From: an uncultured Bacilli bacterium
GTDB taxonomy: Bacteria > Bacillota_I > Bacilli_A > RF39 > UBA660
Direction of reading: 5' to 3'
Length of the DNA stretch: 64,000 nucleotides
Assembly (NCBI GenBank): GCA_934162125.1
Contig: CAKPHU010000002.1
Coordinates: forward strand, 186,001 to 250,000
Of this stretch, positions 17,151-25,375 are shown piece by piece. The notes under the pieces are model-generated. The model saw nothing but the letters and a program-made list of their open reading frames with translations, was not told the origin of the DNA and did not search any database. Positions within the stretch are counted from its first letter, which is position 1, and the number at the start of each line of letters is the position of its first letter. Position numbers and translations under genes: made by a program.

Positions 17151-17177
17151 ATCCTAACCTCCCACTAAAACAAATTA

Positions 17178-18557
17178 TTAAAACTTAATTCTCTCTTCAA
17201 TATAGTCTTTAATTTCATCAACTTTAATTATAACTTGTTCCATTGTATCTCTGTCTCTAACAGTAACTGTTCCATTATTAATTGTCTCATCATCAACTGT
17301 AATTGAGAAAGGAGTACCTACTGCATCTTGTCTTCTATAACGTTTACCAATAGATCCAGCCTCATCATAACTAACCATAAAGTATTTACTTAATTCTCTA
17401 TATACTTCCATAGCTTTTTCACCATGATATTTCTTTGCTAAAGGTAAAACACAAGCTTTATATGGTGCAAGCACTGGAGCTATCTTAAGTACTTCACGAA
17501 CTTCTCCATTTTCTAATTCCTCTTCATTATAAGCATCACTTAAAATTGCTAAAATAGCTCTATCAAGTCCTAGTGATGGTTCAATTACATAAGGAAGATA
17601 CTTCTCATTAGTTTCAGGATCTAAGTATCTTAAATCAACTTTAGAATGTTCCATATGAGTACCCAAATCGTAATCAGTTCTATCTGCAATACCCCATAAT
17701 TCTCCCCATCCCATTGGGAATTTATATTCAATATCAGTAGTAGCTTTACTATAAAAACTTAATTCTTCTTTTGCATGATCTCTATATCTTAAATTTTCTT
17801 CTTTTAAACCTAAACTCTTTAACCAGTTAATGCAATAATCTTTCCAATAACTAAACCATTCCAAGTCTGTGTCAGGTTTACAGAAAAATTCAAGTTCCAT
17901 TTGTTCAAACTCTCTTACTCTAAAGATAAAGTTACCAGGTGTAATTTCATTTCTAAATGACTTACCAGTTTGTCCAATACCAAATGGTACTTTAGCTCTC
18001 ATACTTCTTTGAACATTTAAGAAATTTGTGAATATACCTTGAGCAGTCTCACCTCTTAAATATACTTTGGATTTAGTATCTTCAGTAACACCTAAATGAG
18101 TCTCAAATAATAAATTAAATTTTCTAATAGGAGTAAAATCACTAGCTCCACATTTAGGACATGTAATCTTATTATCTCTAATAAAATCCTCTAATTTTTT
18201 ATTATCCCAACCATCACCAGTTTCACTACCATTAGTAAAATCTTCTATTAATTTATCAGCTCTATGACGTGACTTACATTTCTTACAATCCAATAGTGGA
18301 TCATTAAAATTTGTAACGTGTCCACTTGCAACCCATACTTCTGGATTCATAAGTATTGCTGCATCTAATCCATAATTATAAGGACTTTCTTGAATAAACT
18401 TCTTCCACCATGCACGACGTATATTTTCTTTCAACTCTCTTCCTAATGGACCATAGTCCCAAGTATTTGCAAGACCTCCATATATTTCACTTCCCTGAAA
18501 TATAAATCCATATTGTTTACAATAATTTACTAGTTTTTCCATTGTTAAATTTTCCAT
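17178..18557 (-). CDS. glyS: Glycine--tRNA ligase, single-chain alpha2 type
   Basis: 459 aa, the eukaryote/archaea-like GlyRS rather than the alpha2-beta2 GlyQS form. The N-terminus has YGFIFQGSEIYGGLANTWDYGPLG. A Cys4 zinc site is split between CKKCKSRH and CPKCG. Class II core motifs follow (LRGETAQGIFTNF, RNEITPGNFIFRVREFEQMELEFF), then VIEPSLGLDRAILAIL and an anticodon-binding domain. It charges tRNA-Gly. It is second in a unit of a T-box leader, an unknown 252-aa gene and glyS. GAGGAG precedes the ATG. Confidence 0.97.
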   Translation of the reverse strand: MENLTMEKLVNYCKQYGFIFQGSEIYGGLANTWDYGPLGRELKENIRRAWWKKFIQESPYNYGLDAAILMNPEVWVASGHVTNFNDPLLDCKKCKSRHRADKLIEDFTNGSETGDGWDNKKLEDFIRDNKITCPKCGASDFTPIRKFNLLFETHLGVTEDTKSKVYLRGETAQGIFTNFLNVQRSMRAKVPFGIGQTGKSFRNEITPGNFIFRVREFEQMELEFFCKPDTDLEWFSYWKDYCINWLKSLGLKEENLRYRDHAKEELSFYSKATTDIEYKFPMGWGELWGIADRTDYDLGTHMEHSKVDLRYLDPETNEKYLPYVIEPSLGLDRAILAILSDAYNEEELENGEVREVLKIAPVLAPYKACVLPLAKKYHGEKAMEVYRELSKYFMVSYDEAGSIGKRYRRQDAVGTPFSITVDDETINNGTVTVRDRDTMEQVIIKVDEIKDYIEERIKF

Positions 18558-18573
18558 TTTATCTTCTCCTCAC

Positions 18574-19332
18574 TTATTTTTTTATTCCTTCAATCATCAT
18601 TTGTTTTGGTCCCTTATTATCTTTCTTAGTAAAAGCTCTACTAAGTTCTTGATTTGCAATTCCACTAAGATCAAAACTAATATCTACTTTAGACTTATCT
18701 TCAAAAGATAAAGATTCATTTACCCCATAATTTGAAGTAAATCTAAATTTTTTTCCATTAATTAAGCTTTGAATAGCTCCCCTAAAAAATCTCTCTTCAT
18801 AGCCTGGAATCTTTCCTCCAACTTCACCATTTCTTAAATAGAAATACATTGTATTATCTTTTTTAGAGTATCGATAGTAAGAATCTTCAGCTTTCATAAA
18901 TACATAGTTACAACCAGTACCTAAACTTTGATTAAAAGCTTCTTCTCTATCAGTCAAATATTTATCAACTATCTTAATAGAACGCTCACTTCCTAAAGGA
19001 ACACTCGCTCTTAAGCTTTTAGGTCTTCTTGTTAAATCAGTCTCACTTTCTAACTCTGGTTCACATTTTAAAGGTCCCTCAACTACAAGATGTTTCTTTC
19101 CTTTTTTATCAATTTCTCTTCTTATTCCAAAAAGACGAGTATTATCTAAATAGTAATCAACTACTTTATCCAAAATTCCTTCTGAGCTGCATCCTCGTAA
19201 GCTATCCGAGAACTTATCACTAACTTGAATCTTCTCCATTAAAGTTCCACCTGTCACAATAATCATTCCTCTTATAACAGATATTGTTAAATAGTCATTC
19301 GCATCTAATTGTTTAATTCCAATTATCTTCAT
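18574..19332 (-). CDS. Unknown protein co-transcribed with glyS
   Basis: 252 aa, cytoplasmic by appearance (no signal peptide or TM). It starts MKIIGIKQLDANDYLTIS with GGAGG well placed. I recognise no domain. The middle has several basic clusters (RRPKSLRA, REIDKKGKKH) and a beta-rich segment, NTMYFYLRNGEVGG. It lies 16 nt before glyS and directly below a tRNA-Gly-type T-box, so its expression should rise under glycine starvation together with glyS. A role in glycine or translation stress is an inference from position only. Confidence 0.55.
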   Translation of the reverse strand: MKIIGIKQLDANDYLTISVIRGMIIVTGGTLMEKIQVSDKFSDSLRGCSSEGILDKVVDYYLDNTRLFGIRREIDKKGKKHLVVEGPLKCEPELESETDLTRRPKSLRASVPLGSERSIKIVDKYLTDREEAFNQSLGTGCNYVFMKAEDSYYRYSKKDNTMYFYLRNGEVGGKIPGYEERFFRGAIQSLINGKKFRFTSNYGVNESLSFEDKSKVDISFDLSGIANQELSRAFTKKDNKGPKQMMIEGIKK

Positions 19333-19339
19333 AAAAAGT

Positions 19340-19483
19340 CCTCCTTATAAATAAAAAACTTCTAGAATGCATAAGGACGAATTAATATCCGCGGTTCCAC
19401 CTTATTTATTCTAGAAGAATCATCTTTAGTCTACACTGCTCCGAGCTTTCCACACTCATCATCACACTCATTAAAAAAATTAT
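19340..19483 (-). promoter_or_regulatory. Compact T-box leader (tRNA-Gly type)
   Basis: AAGGTGGAACCGCGG (about 19403-19389) with downstream CGTCCTT is a canonical T-box. A 10-bp perfect terminator stem, CTTCTAGAAT/ATTCTAGAAG, precedes a T6 run (19352-19357 region). The TGGA bulge would pair with a UCCA tRNA end, and bacterial tRNA-Gly has discriminator U73. From the predicted start to the T-run the leader is only about 130 nt, too short for a full Stem I-II-III set. I cannot assign the specifier; two GGA triplets lie near 19439-19453. Confidence 0.8.
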
Positions 19484-19746
19484 AAATCTAATATACTTTC
19501 TTTTTTTAGATATGTCAATTTAATATTATTACTTTTCTTTATTTTTTTTCTTTTAAAATAATAGTTAATCTTATTTATTAAAAATCCTATATTATAAATA
19601 GTATAAATATCTATAATAAGCCATACTAGTACATATTCGCCTCTAACAAAAAGTACTATATAACTAAATACTATCACACTACAAATCATTAATAATAAAG
19701 CACCAATATCTAAAATCAATTTAGCTTTTGCTTCACATTTAAACAC
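19480..19746 (-). CDS. Small two-TM membrane protein, unknown
   Basis: 88 aa starting at GTG 19746, preceded by GAGGAG with 7-nt spacing. A longer reading frame exists, but its ATGs overlap the -10 box, so they would not be on the transcript. Two hydrophobic segments (about 10-31 and 36-58, LILDIGALLLMICSVIVFSY and VLVWLIIDIYTIYNIGFL) are followed by a very basic tail (KRKKIKKSNNIK). It has its own consensus promoter overlapping the end of recO, with an inverted repeat in the spacer. Its 3' end contains the glyS promoter. Function unknown. Confidence 0.55.
   Translation of the reverse strand: MFKCEAKAKLILDIGALLLMICSVIVFSYIVLFVRGEYVLVWLIIDIYTIYNIGFLINKINYYFKRKKIKKSNNIKLTYLKKESILDL
19490..19518 (-). 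promoter_or_regulatory. Sigma-A promoter of T-box-252aa-glyS
   Basis: TTGACA (19518-19513), 17-bp spacer, TATATT (19495-19490), lying inside the 3' end of the upstream small membrane protein gene. Confidence 0.82.
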
Positions 19747-19770
19747 AGTATCTCTCCTCGAATGTCCCAT

Positions 19771-19800
19771 ATTATAACACAAAAGCTAATCTTTTGTCAA
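19771..19800 (-). promoter_or_regulatory. Sigma-A promoter with inverted repeat in spacer
   Basis: TTGACA (19800-19795), 18-bp spacer, TATAAT (19776-19771). A 7-bp inverted repeat, acaaaag-ctaat-cttttgt (19779-19797), fills the spacer, a typical operator position. It also covers the recO stop codon. Confidence 0.75.
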
Positions 19801-20526
19801 TTGAGCCACTCTCTTCACAAAGGCTTTACTCTTTAAATAAATACCTGTATAACGATCATAGTAATCATCTAAGAACTGATTAATTTCTTTTGTAACCACA
19901 CTAGAAACATCTAGCTTACTTATATTTTTTATATCTACATAGTAATAAAGTCTAATCATCTTTATAGTCTTCTCACTAACTAATCCTTCATCGCTATAAC
20001 AATCTCCACAAATATATCCTCCACTATGAGAAGATAAAGTAACAATATTTTTATTATTGCCACATTTACTACAACTATTTAACGCCGGACTAACGCCCAA
20101 ATAATTAAGCATTTTAAGTTCTAAAATATTTGTAAGAGCCATCGGATCTAATCCCGCATTAATCTTTTCTAAAGTATCTCTAAGTATAAAATAAATACTA
20201 CTATCATTATTATCTTTTGCTACCTGATAAACTAAGTCTAAAAGGAAAGCTGCATAACTAATCTTTTCTAAATCTGTCATAATATTCGAAAATGAATTAA
20301 TAACATCAACACTTATTAAAGTTGATAATCCATTTTCTCTATAATAAATATGAAATGTTCCATAAACAAGTTTAGCACTAACTCCTCTTAATTTACTCTT
20401 AACATTTCGGCACCCTTTAGACATAATTCCAATAAGTCCCTGTGGAGTCAAAACATTAAGTATTTTACTGGACTCACTATAATTAGTCTCACTTAAAACA
20501 ATTCCTTCTAAACTTTCTATTTTCAT
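19786..20526 (-). CDS. recO: DNA repair protein RecO
   Basis: 246 aa, normal for Bacillota RecO. An N-terminal OB fold (LSETNYSESSKILNVLTPQGLIGIMSKGCR) is followed by a helical domain with a Cys4 zinc finger (CSKCGNNKN and YICGDC). It anneals DNA and loads RecA in the RecFOR pathway. Its ATG directly follows the TAG of the tiny yqzL-like gene (TAGATG), giving translational coupling. It is the last gene of the conserved era-yqzL-recO cluster. Confidence 0.95.
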   Translation of the reverse strand: MKIESLEGIVLSETNYSESSKILNVLTPQGLIGIMSKGCRNVKSKLRGVSAKLVYGTFHIYYRENGLSTLISVDVINSFSNIMTDLEKISYAAFLLDLVYQVAKDNNDSSIYFILRDTLEKINAGLDPMALTNILELKMLNYLGVSPALNSCSKCGNNKNIVTLSSHSGGYICGDCYSDEGLVSEKTIKMIRLYYYVDIKNISKLDVSSVVTKEINQFLDDYYDRYTGIYLKSKAFVKRVAQLTKD

Positions 20527-20616
20527 CTATTTCACTTCTTTATTTAATTCTTTCCATAAATTATAATATCGAATGTCTCCAGTCTTTACAAATAAATTCC
20601 AAAGTACATCATACAT
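20527..20616 (-). CDS. yqzL: YqzL-like micro-protein
   Basis: 29 aa, MYDVLWNLFVKTGDIRYYNL followed by a charged tail (WKELNKEVK). It is preceded by GAGGTGATTTT (good Shine-Dalgarno) and its TAG abuts the recO ATG. In Bacillus the short YqzL protein sits between era and recO and has the same hydrophobic W-x(2)-F-x-x-TG start. Position plus pattern support the call; the copy is shorter than the Bacillus protein. Function is unknown in the family. Confidence 0.75.
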   Translation of the reverse strand: MYDVLWNLFVKTGDIRYYNLWKELNKEVK

Positions 20617-20657
20617 AAAATCACCTCTATTAATATATTGGTGATTTTTCATTTATT

Positions 20658-21548
20658 TTATTCATCAGTCTCTTCTAAACCTAATTCAACTAGATATTTT
20701 TCTCTATCTCTCCAATTTTTCAAGGTTTTAACATATGTCTCTAAGTAGACTTTCTTACCCAAGAATTTTTCCATATCACTTCTTGCTCTAATACCAACTT
20801 CTTTAAGCATTTGTCCACCCTTGCCAATAACAATCTTCTTAATGTTATCTCTATCTACTACAATAAGTACTTGAATATGAACACAATCCTCATCTTCTTC
20901 GTAATTTTCTACATAACAAGTTACAGTATGAGGAACTTCATCATGAGTAAGTTCTAATAATTTTTCACGAACAAACTCTGCCATAATAAATCTAGTTGTA
21001 ACATTAGTAAGTTCATCTTCTGAATATATTGCATCCATCTCTGGTAAATATTTTTTAATACATTTAATAAGTAAATCAGTATTGTCCCCCTTCAAAGCTG
21101 AAATAGGAATAATCTCACTGAAATCATATAATTCTTTTAATTCATTGATTTTACCCAATAATATTTCTTTATTTTTAATCTTATCTACTTTATTTAAAAG
21201 TAAAAATACTGGTACATCATGTTCCTTTATTTTATTAAGAACAAACTTATCACCTGTTCCAAATCCTTTTTCTATGTCTACTAAAAACAAGATTATATCT
21301 ACACCTTCAGTAGAATTATAAGCTTTCTTATTCATAATTGTTCCAAGTTTATGTGTTGGTTTATGAATACCTGGAGTATCTACAAAAATAATTTGTGCTT
21401 CATCATCATTATAAATACCTTGAATTATATTTCTAGTTGTTCCACTAACATCAGAAGTTATTGCTAATTTAAGTCCTAACAACTCATTAAGCAATGTACT
21501 CTTTCCTACATTAGGTCTTCCTACTAAACTTACAAAACCACATTTCAT
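20658..21548 (-). CDS. era: GTPase Era
   Basis: 296 aa. The N-terminal GTPase domain has G1 GRPNVGKS, the T of SGTTRNIIQG, G3 DTPGIHKP and G4 NKVDKI. The C-terminal KH domain contains VIGKGGQMLKEVGIRARSDMEKFL. Era binds the 3' end of 16S rRNA and is needed for 30S maturation. It overlaps cdd by 4 nt (ATGA), the usual arrangement in this cluster. Confidence 0.97.
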   Translation of the reverse strand: MKCGFVSLVGRPNVGKSTLLNELLGLKLAITSDVSGTTRNIIQGIYNDDEAQIIFVDTPGIHKPTHKLGTIMNKKAYNSTEGVDIILFLVDIEKGFGTGDKFVLNKIKEHDVPVFLLLNKVDKIKNKEILLGKINELKELYDFSEIIPISALKGDNTDLLIKCIKKYLPEMDAIYSEDELTNVTTRFIMAEFVREKLLELTHDEVPHTVTCYVENYEEDEDCVHIQVLIVVDRDNIKKIVIGKGGQMLKEVGIRARSDMEKFLGKKVYLETYVKTLKNWRDREKYLVELGLEETDE

Positions 21549-21931
21549 ACTAAATCATCACTTCCAAAAGGAAAAGGACACATATCACTGACTCTATACT
21601 CTACATAGCCGCCATTTGTTGAAAAGCATCTTATAATAGCGTCTTTATCAAATAATTCTGAAATTACTTGACGACATAAAAAGCAAGGTGTACCTATTTG
21701 TCCACTTCCAACCATTACATTAAGTTCTCTAAAATCATATCTTTTATATCCTGCACTAATTGCTGAAACTATAGCACTTCTTTCCGCACATATTGCTGCT
21801 CCATAACTAGCATTTTCAACATTAACTCCACAAAATTCTGTTCCATCTTTCATTACCGCAATCGCGCTAACTCTGAATTTTGAATAAGGTGAATAACTAT
21901 TTTCTAATAACTTTAACAATTTATCTTTCAT
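21545..21931 (-). CDS. cdd: Cytidine deaminase
   Basis: 128 aa, the homotetrameric Bacillus-type Cdd. The zinc ligands and catalytic Glu are present: CAERSAI (HAE-type motif with Cys as ligand) and PCFLCRQV. It deaminates cytidine and deoxycytidine in pyrimidine salvage. AGGAG precedes the ATG, and the gene is coupled to era downstream. Confidence 0.95.
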   Translation of the reverse strand: MKDKLLKLLENSYSPYSKFRVSAIAVMKDGTEFCGVNVENASYGAAICAERSAIVSAISAGYKRYDFRELNVMVGSGQIGTPCFLCRQVISELFDKDAIIRCFSTNGGYVEYRVSDMCPFPFGSDDLV

Positions 21932-21941
21932 ATATTTTCTC

Positions 21942-22340
21942 CTATAATCCTATAAATATTATAAACTTTGGTACAAAAATAATTAGTCCAATAACTGCTG
22001 CAATAATTGCTATCATAAGTACTCCAGCACTAGCTGTATCTTTGGCAGCCTTTGCCAAAGGATGTATTTCTGGTGACGCTAAATCAACAGTATATTCTAT
22101 TGCTGTATTAAAAAACTCTGCCATTAAAACTAAACCAATTAAAATTAAACAAGCTAACCATTCACTATAAGTAATCTTAAAAATAAAGCCACATACAATA
22201 ACTAAAATAGCCATTACCGTATGAATCTTTAAATTTTGTTCTCCTTTATAAGCTTGAACAATACCCATAAAAGCAAACTTAAAACTATTAGTTAGTCTCT
22301 TCTTATCAATACCTAACTTCTTCTTATCTTTTAATTCCAT
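21942..22340 (-). CDS. dgkA: Undecaprenol/diacylglycerol kinase (DgkA/UdpK family)
   Basis: 132 aa from the ATG at 22340. A longer frame inside ybeY exists but has no ribosome-binding site; GGAGG lies 12 nt before 22340. There are three TM helices and the family signature AEFFNTAIEYTVDL with HPLAKAAKDTASAGVL. In Bacillota this enzyme phosphorylates undecaprenol for cell-wall lipid recycling. It overlaps ybeY by 17 nt and precedes cdd by 10 nt. Confidence 0.92.
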   Translation of the reverse strand: MELKDKKKLGIDKKRLTNSFKFAFMGIVQAYKGEQNLKIHTVMAILVIVCGFIFKITYSEWLACLILIGLVLMAEFFNTAIEYTVDLASPEIHPLAKAAKDTASAGVLMIAIIAAVIGLIIFVPKFIIFIGL

Positions 22341-22767
22341 TAGCTTCCAAAACCTCCTCTTGTTTTCCAAACATAACTTTTTCATCTTCCTTAGTCATGT
22401 GATCATACCCAAGTAAATGATAAAAACCATGTACAGCTAAAAAAGAAAGTTCTCTAAGTAAAGAATGTCCATATTCTTCAGCCTGACTACGTGCTTTATC
22501 AATAGAAATGTATATATCTCCTAAAACTCTTACATCTTCTGGTAAAACTAAACTATCTTCATCTTCTAAAGCAAAAGTAATAACGTCAGTCTCTCTATCA
22601 ATTTTACGATAATCCCTATTAAGTTCATGAATATAATCATTATCTACAATAATTAAATTAAAACTTACATCTCCCAAGTTTTCTTTAACAATTGCACTTT
22701 CTAAAACTTTCTCTACTGTTTCTAATTCTTCAATTTCTTGATCTGTTTGATTAAATATTTCTACCAC
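22324..22767 (-). CDS. ybeY: Endoribonuclease YbeY
   Basis: 147 aa with a GTG start (22767), supported by GGAGG at 7 nt. The zinc motif HGFYHLLGYDH corresponds to the HGxLHLxGYDH signature. DRETDVITFALED and LGDIYISIDKA are family regions. YbeY acts in 16S rRNA 3'-end maturation and ribosome quality control. It overlaps dgkA. Confidence 0.95.
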   Translation of the reverse strand: MVEIFNQTDQEIEELETVEKVLESAIVKENLGDVSFNLIIVDNDYIHELNRDYRKIDRETDVITFALEDEDSLVLPEDVRVLGDIYISIDKARSQAEEYGHSLLRELSFLAVHGFYHLLGYDHMTKEDEKVMFGKQEEVLEANGIKR

Positions 22768-22776
22768 AAAAACCTC

Positions 22777-23370
22777 CTATAATAATATTGCTATTATTCC
22801 TGCAACCGCAAAAATTGCTAAAACATCTAAAAAATATTCATTTCCAAGTAATTTAGGACTCCTCTTACCTAATCTATCTAATATATTATACAAGTAGAAA
22901 CCAAAAGTCCCACCTAGTACATTTAAAATAATATCATCAACATCAAATACTCTCCCTATCATAAGTTGAACAACCTCAATAGATAAAGATGCTACCAATG
23001 TTAAGACAACTGTTAACAATGGCCTTTTATTATCTAACAAGTAGCTAGTAAAGAAACCAAAAGGTAAGAAAAGTAACATATTTCCTAAAACGTTCTTAAT
23101 GAATAAACGACTGCCAATATTATACCTCAATATTTCTCTAAAAGGAATAAAATTATTTGTTGACCAGCTAACCTCATCTTGAAATGTAACAATTTGGAAT
23201 AAACACATACTATAAATGATGAATCCAAGCATCAACAACTCTTTATATAAAACAAATCTCTCTTTATTTTTAATAAGATAACTGATTCTTAATGAAATAA
23301 TGATTATACAAGAAATTATAACCATTGGCCATGTAAAATCAACTACACCATGTATCATTGGACCAAGCAT
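22777..23370 (-). CDS. VanZ-like family membrane protein
   Basis: 197 aa with about five hydrophobic segments. VanZ-family features are FIPFREILRYN, NMLLFLPFGFF, the SLSIEVVQLMIGRVFDVDDIILNVLGGTFGF core and a C-terminal TM. VanZ proteins have been tied to teicoplanin and lipoglycopeptide tolerance, but most are uncharacterised. It lies where phoH and yqfF stand in the Bacillus cluster, between yqfD and ybeY, with gaps of 11 and 9 nt, so it is likely part of this operon. Confidence 0.85.
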   Translation of the reverse strand: MLGPMIHGVVDFTWPMVIISCIIIISLRISYLIKNKERFVLYKELLMLGFIIYSMCLFQIVTFQDEVSWSTNNFIPFREILRYNIGSRLFIKNVLGNMLLFLPFGFFTSYLLDNKRPLLTVVLTLVASLSIEVVQLMIGRVFDVDDIILNVLGGTFGFYLYNILDRLGKRSPKLLGNEYFLDVLAIFAVAGIIAILL

Positions 23371-23381
23371 CTTACCACCTC

Positions 23382-24521
23382 TTATTCTTCATTAACTATC
23401 TCTCTAAAATCTGTAATATCTTCTTTTACTTTAATAAATACTTCTACTCTTATTTTACTATTTTTTTCCTCTTTTTTCAAAACTTTTTTATCTTGAATAA
23501 CGATATCCTTACCATACTTAGTATAAACCTTATCAACAGCCTTTTTAAGAGCAAAATCATCTATATTGTTGTAGTTATATTGAAACTCATTAACTACTGT
23601 TTCCAAATACTTAGTATAACTAATCTTAATAGGCAAAATACTCTTATCCAATATAACAAATTCTTCTCTTTTATATGTTTTAAATTTATTAAACAAAGTA
23701 AAATGCTTATCTAAAAAAATAAACTCTAACTGACTCTTCTCTCTACCAGTTACAATCTCTTCATGATATTTCTTAGGTATTTCTAAATCAACTTTATACC
23801 ATATTTCTCCATAAACATATCCCCTAGCACATCTAGTTGACATCAAATCCTCTTTATTATGAATATTACCACTAATTATAATGTCTCCTTTATGTACATA
23901 ATCATATTTCTTCGCAACTACTTCACCCTCTTCTGCTTTTATCTCCAAAATCATTGCATCTTTTAAAGCCACAATATCTCTCTTATTACAAACTTCTGTA
24001 TCTCTATTCTTCTTTCTCTCTTCAACTCTAACTACATACTTAGTCCCAATCTCTTCTATCTCAATCCACTCTAAATCATTATTTTCTTTCTTTAATATTT
24101 CCTTAATAATAGCTTCTTTTCTCTTATAATTTACTTTAAAATGATATTTCTCTATCCCATATCTTTTTAAATCATTAGAAACTAACTCTTTAATATAATT
24201 ATTAGAATGAATAACTTCCACAGAAAAAATAATATTACTCAAGAATATATTTAGTAAAACTCCCCCAATAAAACAAATAAAAAATAAATAACTATATCTC
24301 AAGTAATGTTTTACTCTAGCAACACCATAATAGTTAAGTATTTGATATTTATAACTAGTCTTAATCTTTTTTATTTTATTGAGTCCATCATCATCCACCA
24401 CTAAAATTAATTTATTATAACTTTTCTCTAAAGAATAAATCTTAACATTTCTAGTTAATAGTTTCTTAAAAAAATAATCTGGATTCTTTCCTTCGATTAC
24501 TATTCTATACTTACTAGTCAT
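23382..24521 (-). CDS. yqfD: Sporulation protein YqfD
   Basis: 379 aa, matching the YqfD family. The N-terminus VIEGKNPDYFFKKLLTRNVKIYSLEK and a single TM (about 74-94) are followed by an outer domain with EIGTKYVVRVEERKKNRDTE and ALKDAMILEIKAEEGEVVAKKYDYVHKGDIIISG, the most conserved stretch. In endospore formers yqfD is expressed in the mother cell, role unclear. It overlaps yqfC by 8 nt. Confidence 0.9.
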   Translation of the reverse strand: MTSKYRIVIEGKNPDYFFKKLLTRNVKIYSLEKSYNKLILVVDDDGLNKIKKIKTSYKYQILNYYGVARVKHYLRYSYLFFICFIGGVLLNIFLSNIIFSVEVIHSNNYIKELVSNDLKRYGIEKYHFKVNYKRKEAIIKEILKKENNDLEWIEIEEIGTKYVVRVEERKKNRDTEVCNKRDIVALKDAMILEIKAEEGEVVAKKYDYVHKGDIIISGNIHNKEDLMSTRCARGYVYGEIWYKVDLEIPKKYHEEIVTGREKSQLEFIFLDKHFTLFNKFKTYKREEFVILDKSILPIKISYTKYLETVVNEFQYNYNNIDDFALKKAVDKVYTKYGKDIVIQDKKVLKKEEKNSKIRVEVFIKVKEDITDFREIVNEE

Positions 24522-24753
24522 AGAATACCTCTAAGTTAAATATCTTCCCATTAATTAATATTTCTTTATCTAAAAGTTTATTTAAAACAAGATTTTCCCC
24601 TTTAATAACATACATAACATCTCCAACTTTTAAAGCCACTCTAGAATCTGTTAAGGTCAAAATATTACTATAGTTAACAGCATATACTCTATCCTGATAG
24701 ATTGTTAATCTAAACTCTTCATCTTTAACATATTCTCTTATTTTATCAAACAC
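24514..24753 (-). CDS. yqfC: Sporulation protein YqfC (YabP/YqfC family)
   Basis: 79 aa, GTG start with GGTG upstream. The YabP/YqfC pattern is present: VYAVNYSNILTLTDSRVALKVGDVMYVIKG, then a short C-terminal beta part. It is always paired with yqfD in spore formers. A CATATACT element 16 nt before the start fits a mother-cell sigma factor -10 and is shared with other sporulation genes here. Confidence 0.88.
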   Translation of the reverse strand: MFDKIREYVKDEEFRLTIYQDRVYAVNYSNILTLTDSRVALKVGDVMYVIKGENLVLNKLLDKEILINGKIFNLEVFYD

Positions 24754-24769
24754 TTATATCACCTATAAA

Positions 24770-24777
24770 AGTATATG
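24770..24777 (-). promoter_or_regulatory. CATANNNT element upstream of yqfC
   Basis: CATATACT, a possible sigma-E/K-type -10. Its end lies 16 nt from the yqfC start. Equivalent elements precede gerM, gerE and spoIIIAH. No clear -35 was found, so this rests on shared position. Confidence 0.35.
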
Positions 24778-24841
24778 AAAATAGATTACTTCTTAGTAAC
24801 AACTCCATTTATATTATTTAACAAAAAGAAAAAAATCCCAC

Positions 24842-24865
24842 AAAAAAAGTTCATTTCTGAACTTA
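24842..24865 (-). terminator. Rho-independent terminator after yqeY
   Basis: AAGTTCA-GAAA-TGAACTT (24865-24848) followed by seven Ts. Confidence 0.87.
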
Positions 24866-25300
24866 TTGTAATTTACTCTTAATTATTTCACTAACTTTTT
24901 TCATATCAGCTCTACCTCTTAGTTTAGCAGTAGCTTCTTTCATAACTTTACCCATATCTTTAACGCTTTCAGGTTTTACTTCTGCAAATATTTTTTCTAT
25001 TTCTTCTACTACTTCACTCTCTGATAATTGTTCTGGTAAATAAGCTTTTAAAATTTCAATCTCTTTCTTTGTTTTTTCAACTAAATCTTCACGATTACCT
25101 TTTTCAAATTCTAAAATAGATTCTTCACGCATTTTAACTTGTTTACTAACAACATCAATTAGTAATTCATCATTAATTTCTCTTTTACGATCAATATGTT
25201 CAAGATCCATTGCTGCTTTAACCATTCTAATAACAGTTAAACGTTCTTTATCTTTTTCTTTCATTGCTTGAATCATATCAGCTTTTAATTTTTCTACCAT
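24863..25300 (-). CDS. yqeY: GatB/YqeY domain protein
   Basis: 145 aa from ATG 25300. The upstream ATG at 25309 would leave no spacing to AGGAG, whereas 25300 has 9 nt. Family features: LTVIRMVKAAMDLEHIDRKREI, LKAYLPEQLSESEVVEEI, DMGKVMKEATAKLRGRADMKKVSEII. It resembles the C-terminal tail domain of GatB and may interact with tRNA, though its role is not settled. It follows rpsU as in Bacillus. Confidence 0.93.
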   Translation of the reverse strand: MVEKLKADMIQAMKEKDKERLTVIRMVKAAMDLEHIDRKREINDELLIDVVSKQVKMREESILEFEKGNREDLVEKTKKEIEILKAYLPEQLSESEVVEEIEKIFAEVKPESVKDMGKVMKEATAKLRGRADMKKVSEIIKSKLQ

Positions 25301-25349
25301 GTTTTTCATCTCCTACTTATATTATATATAAATTTTTAAAAATGTAAAT

Positions 25350-25375
25350 TAAAAAAGAGACTTTTAATAGTCTCT
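25350..25375 (-). terminator. Rho-independent terminator after rpsU
   Basis: AGAGACT-ATTAAA-AGTCTCT (25375-25356) then six Ts. It overlaps the rpsU stop region; yqeY beyond it may depend on read-through. Confidence 0.85.
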
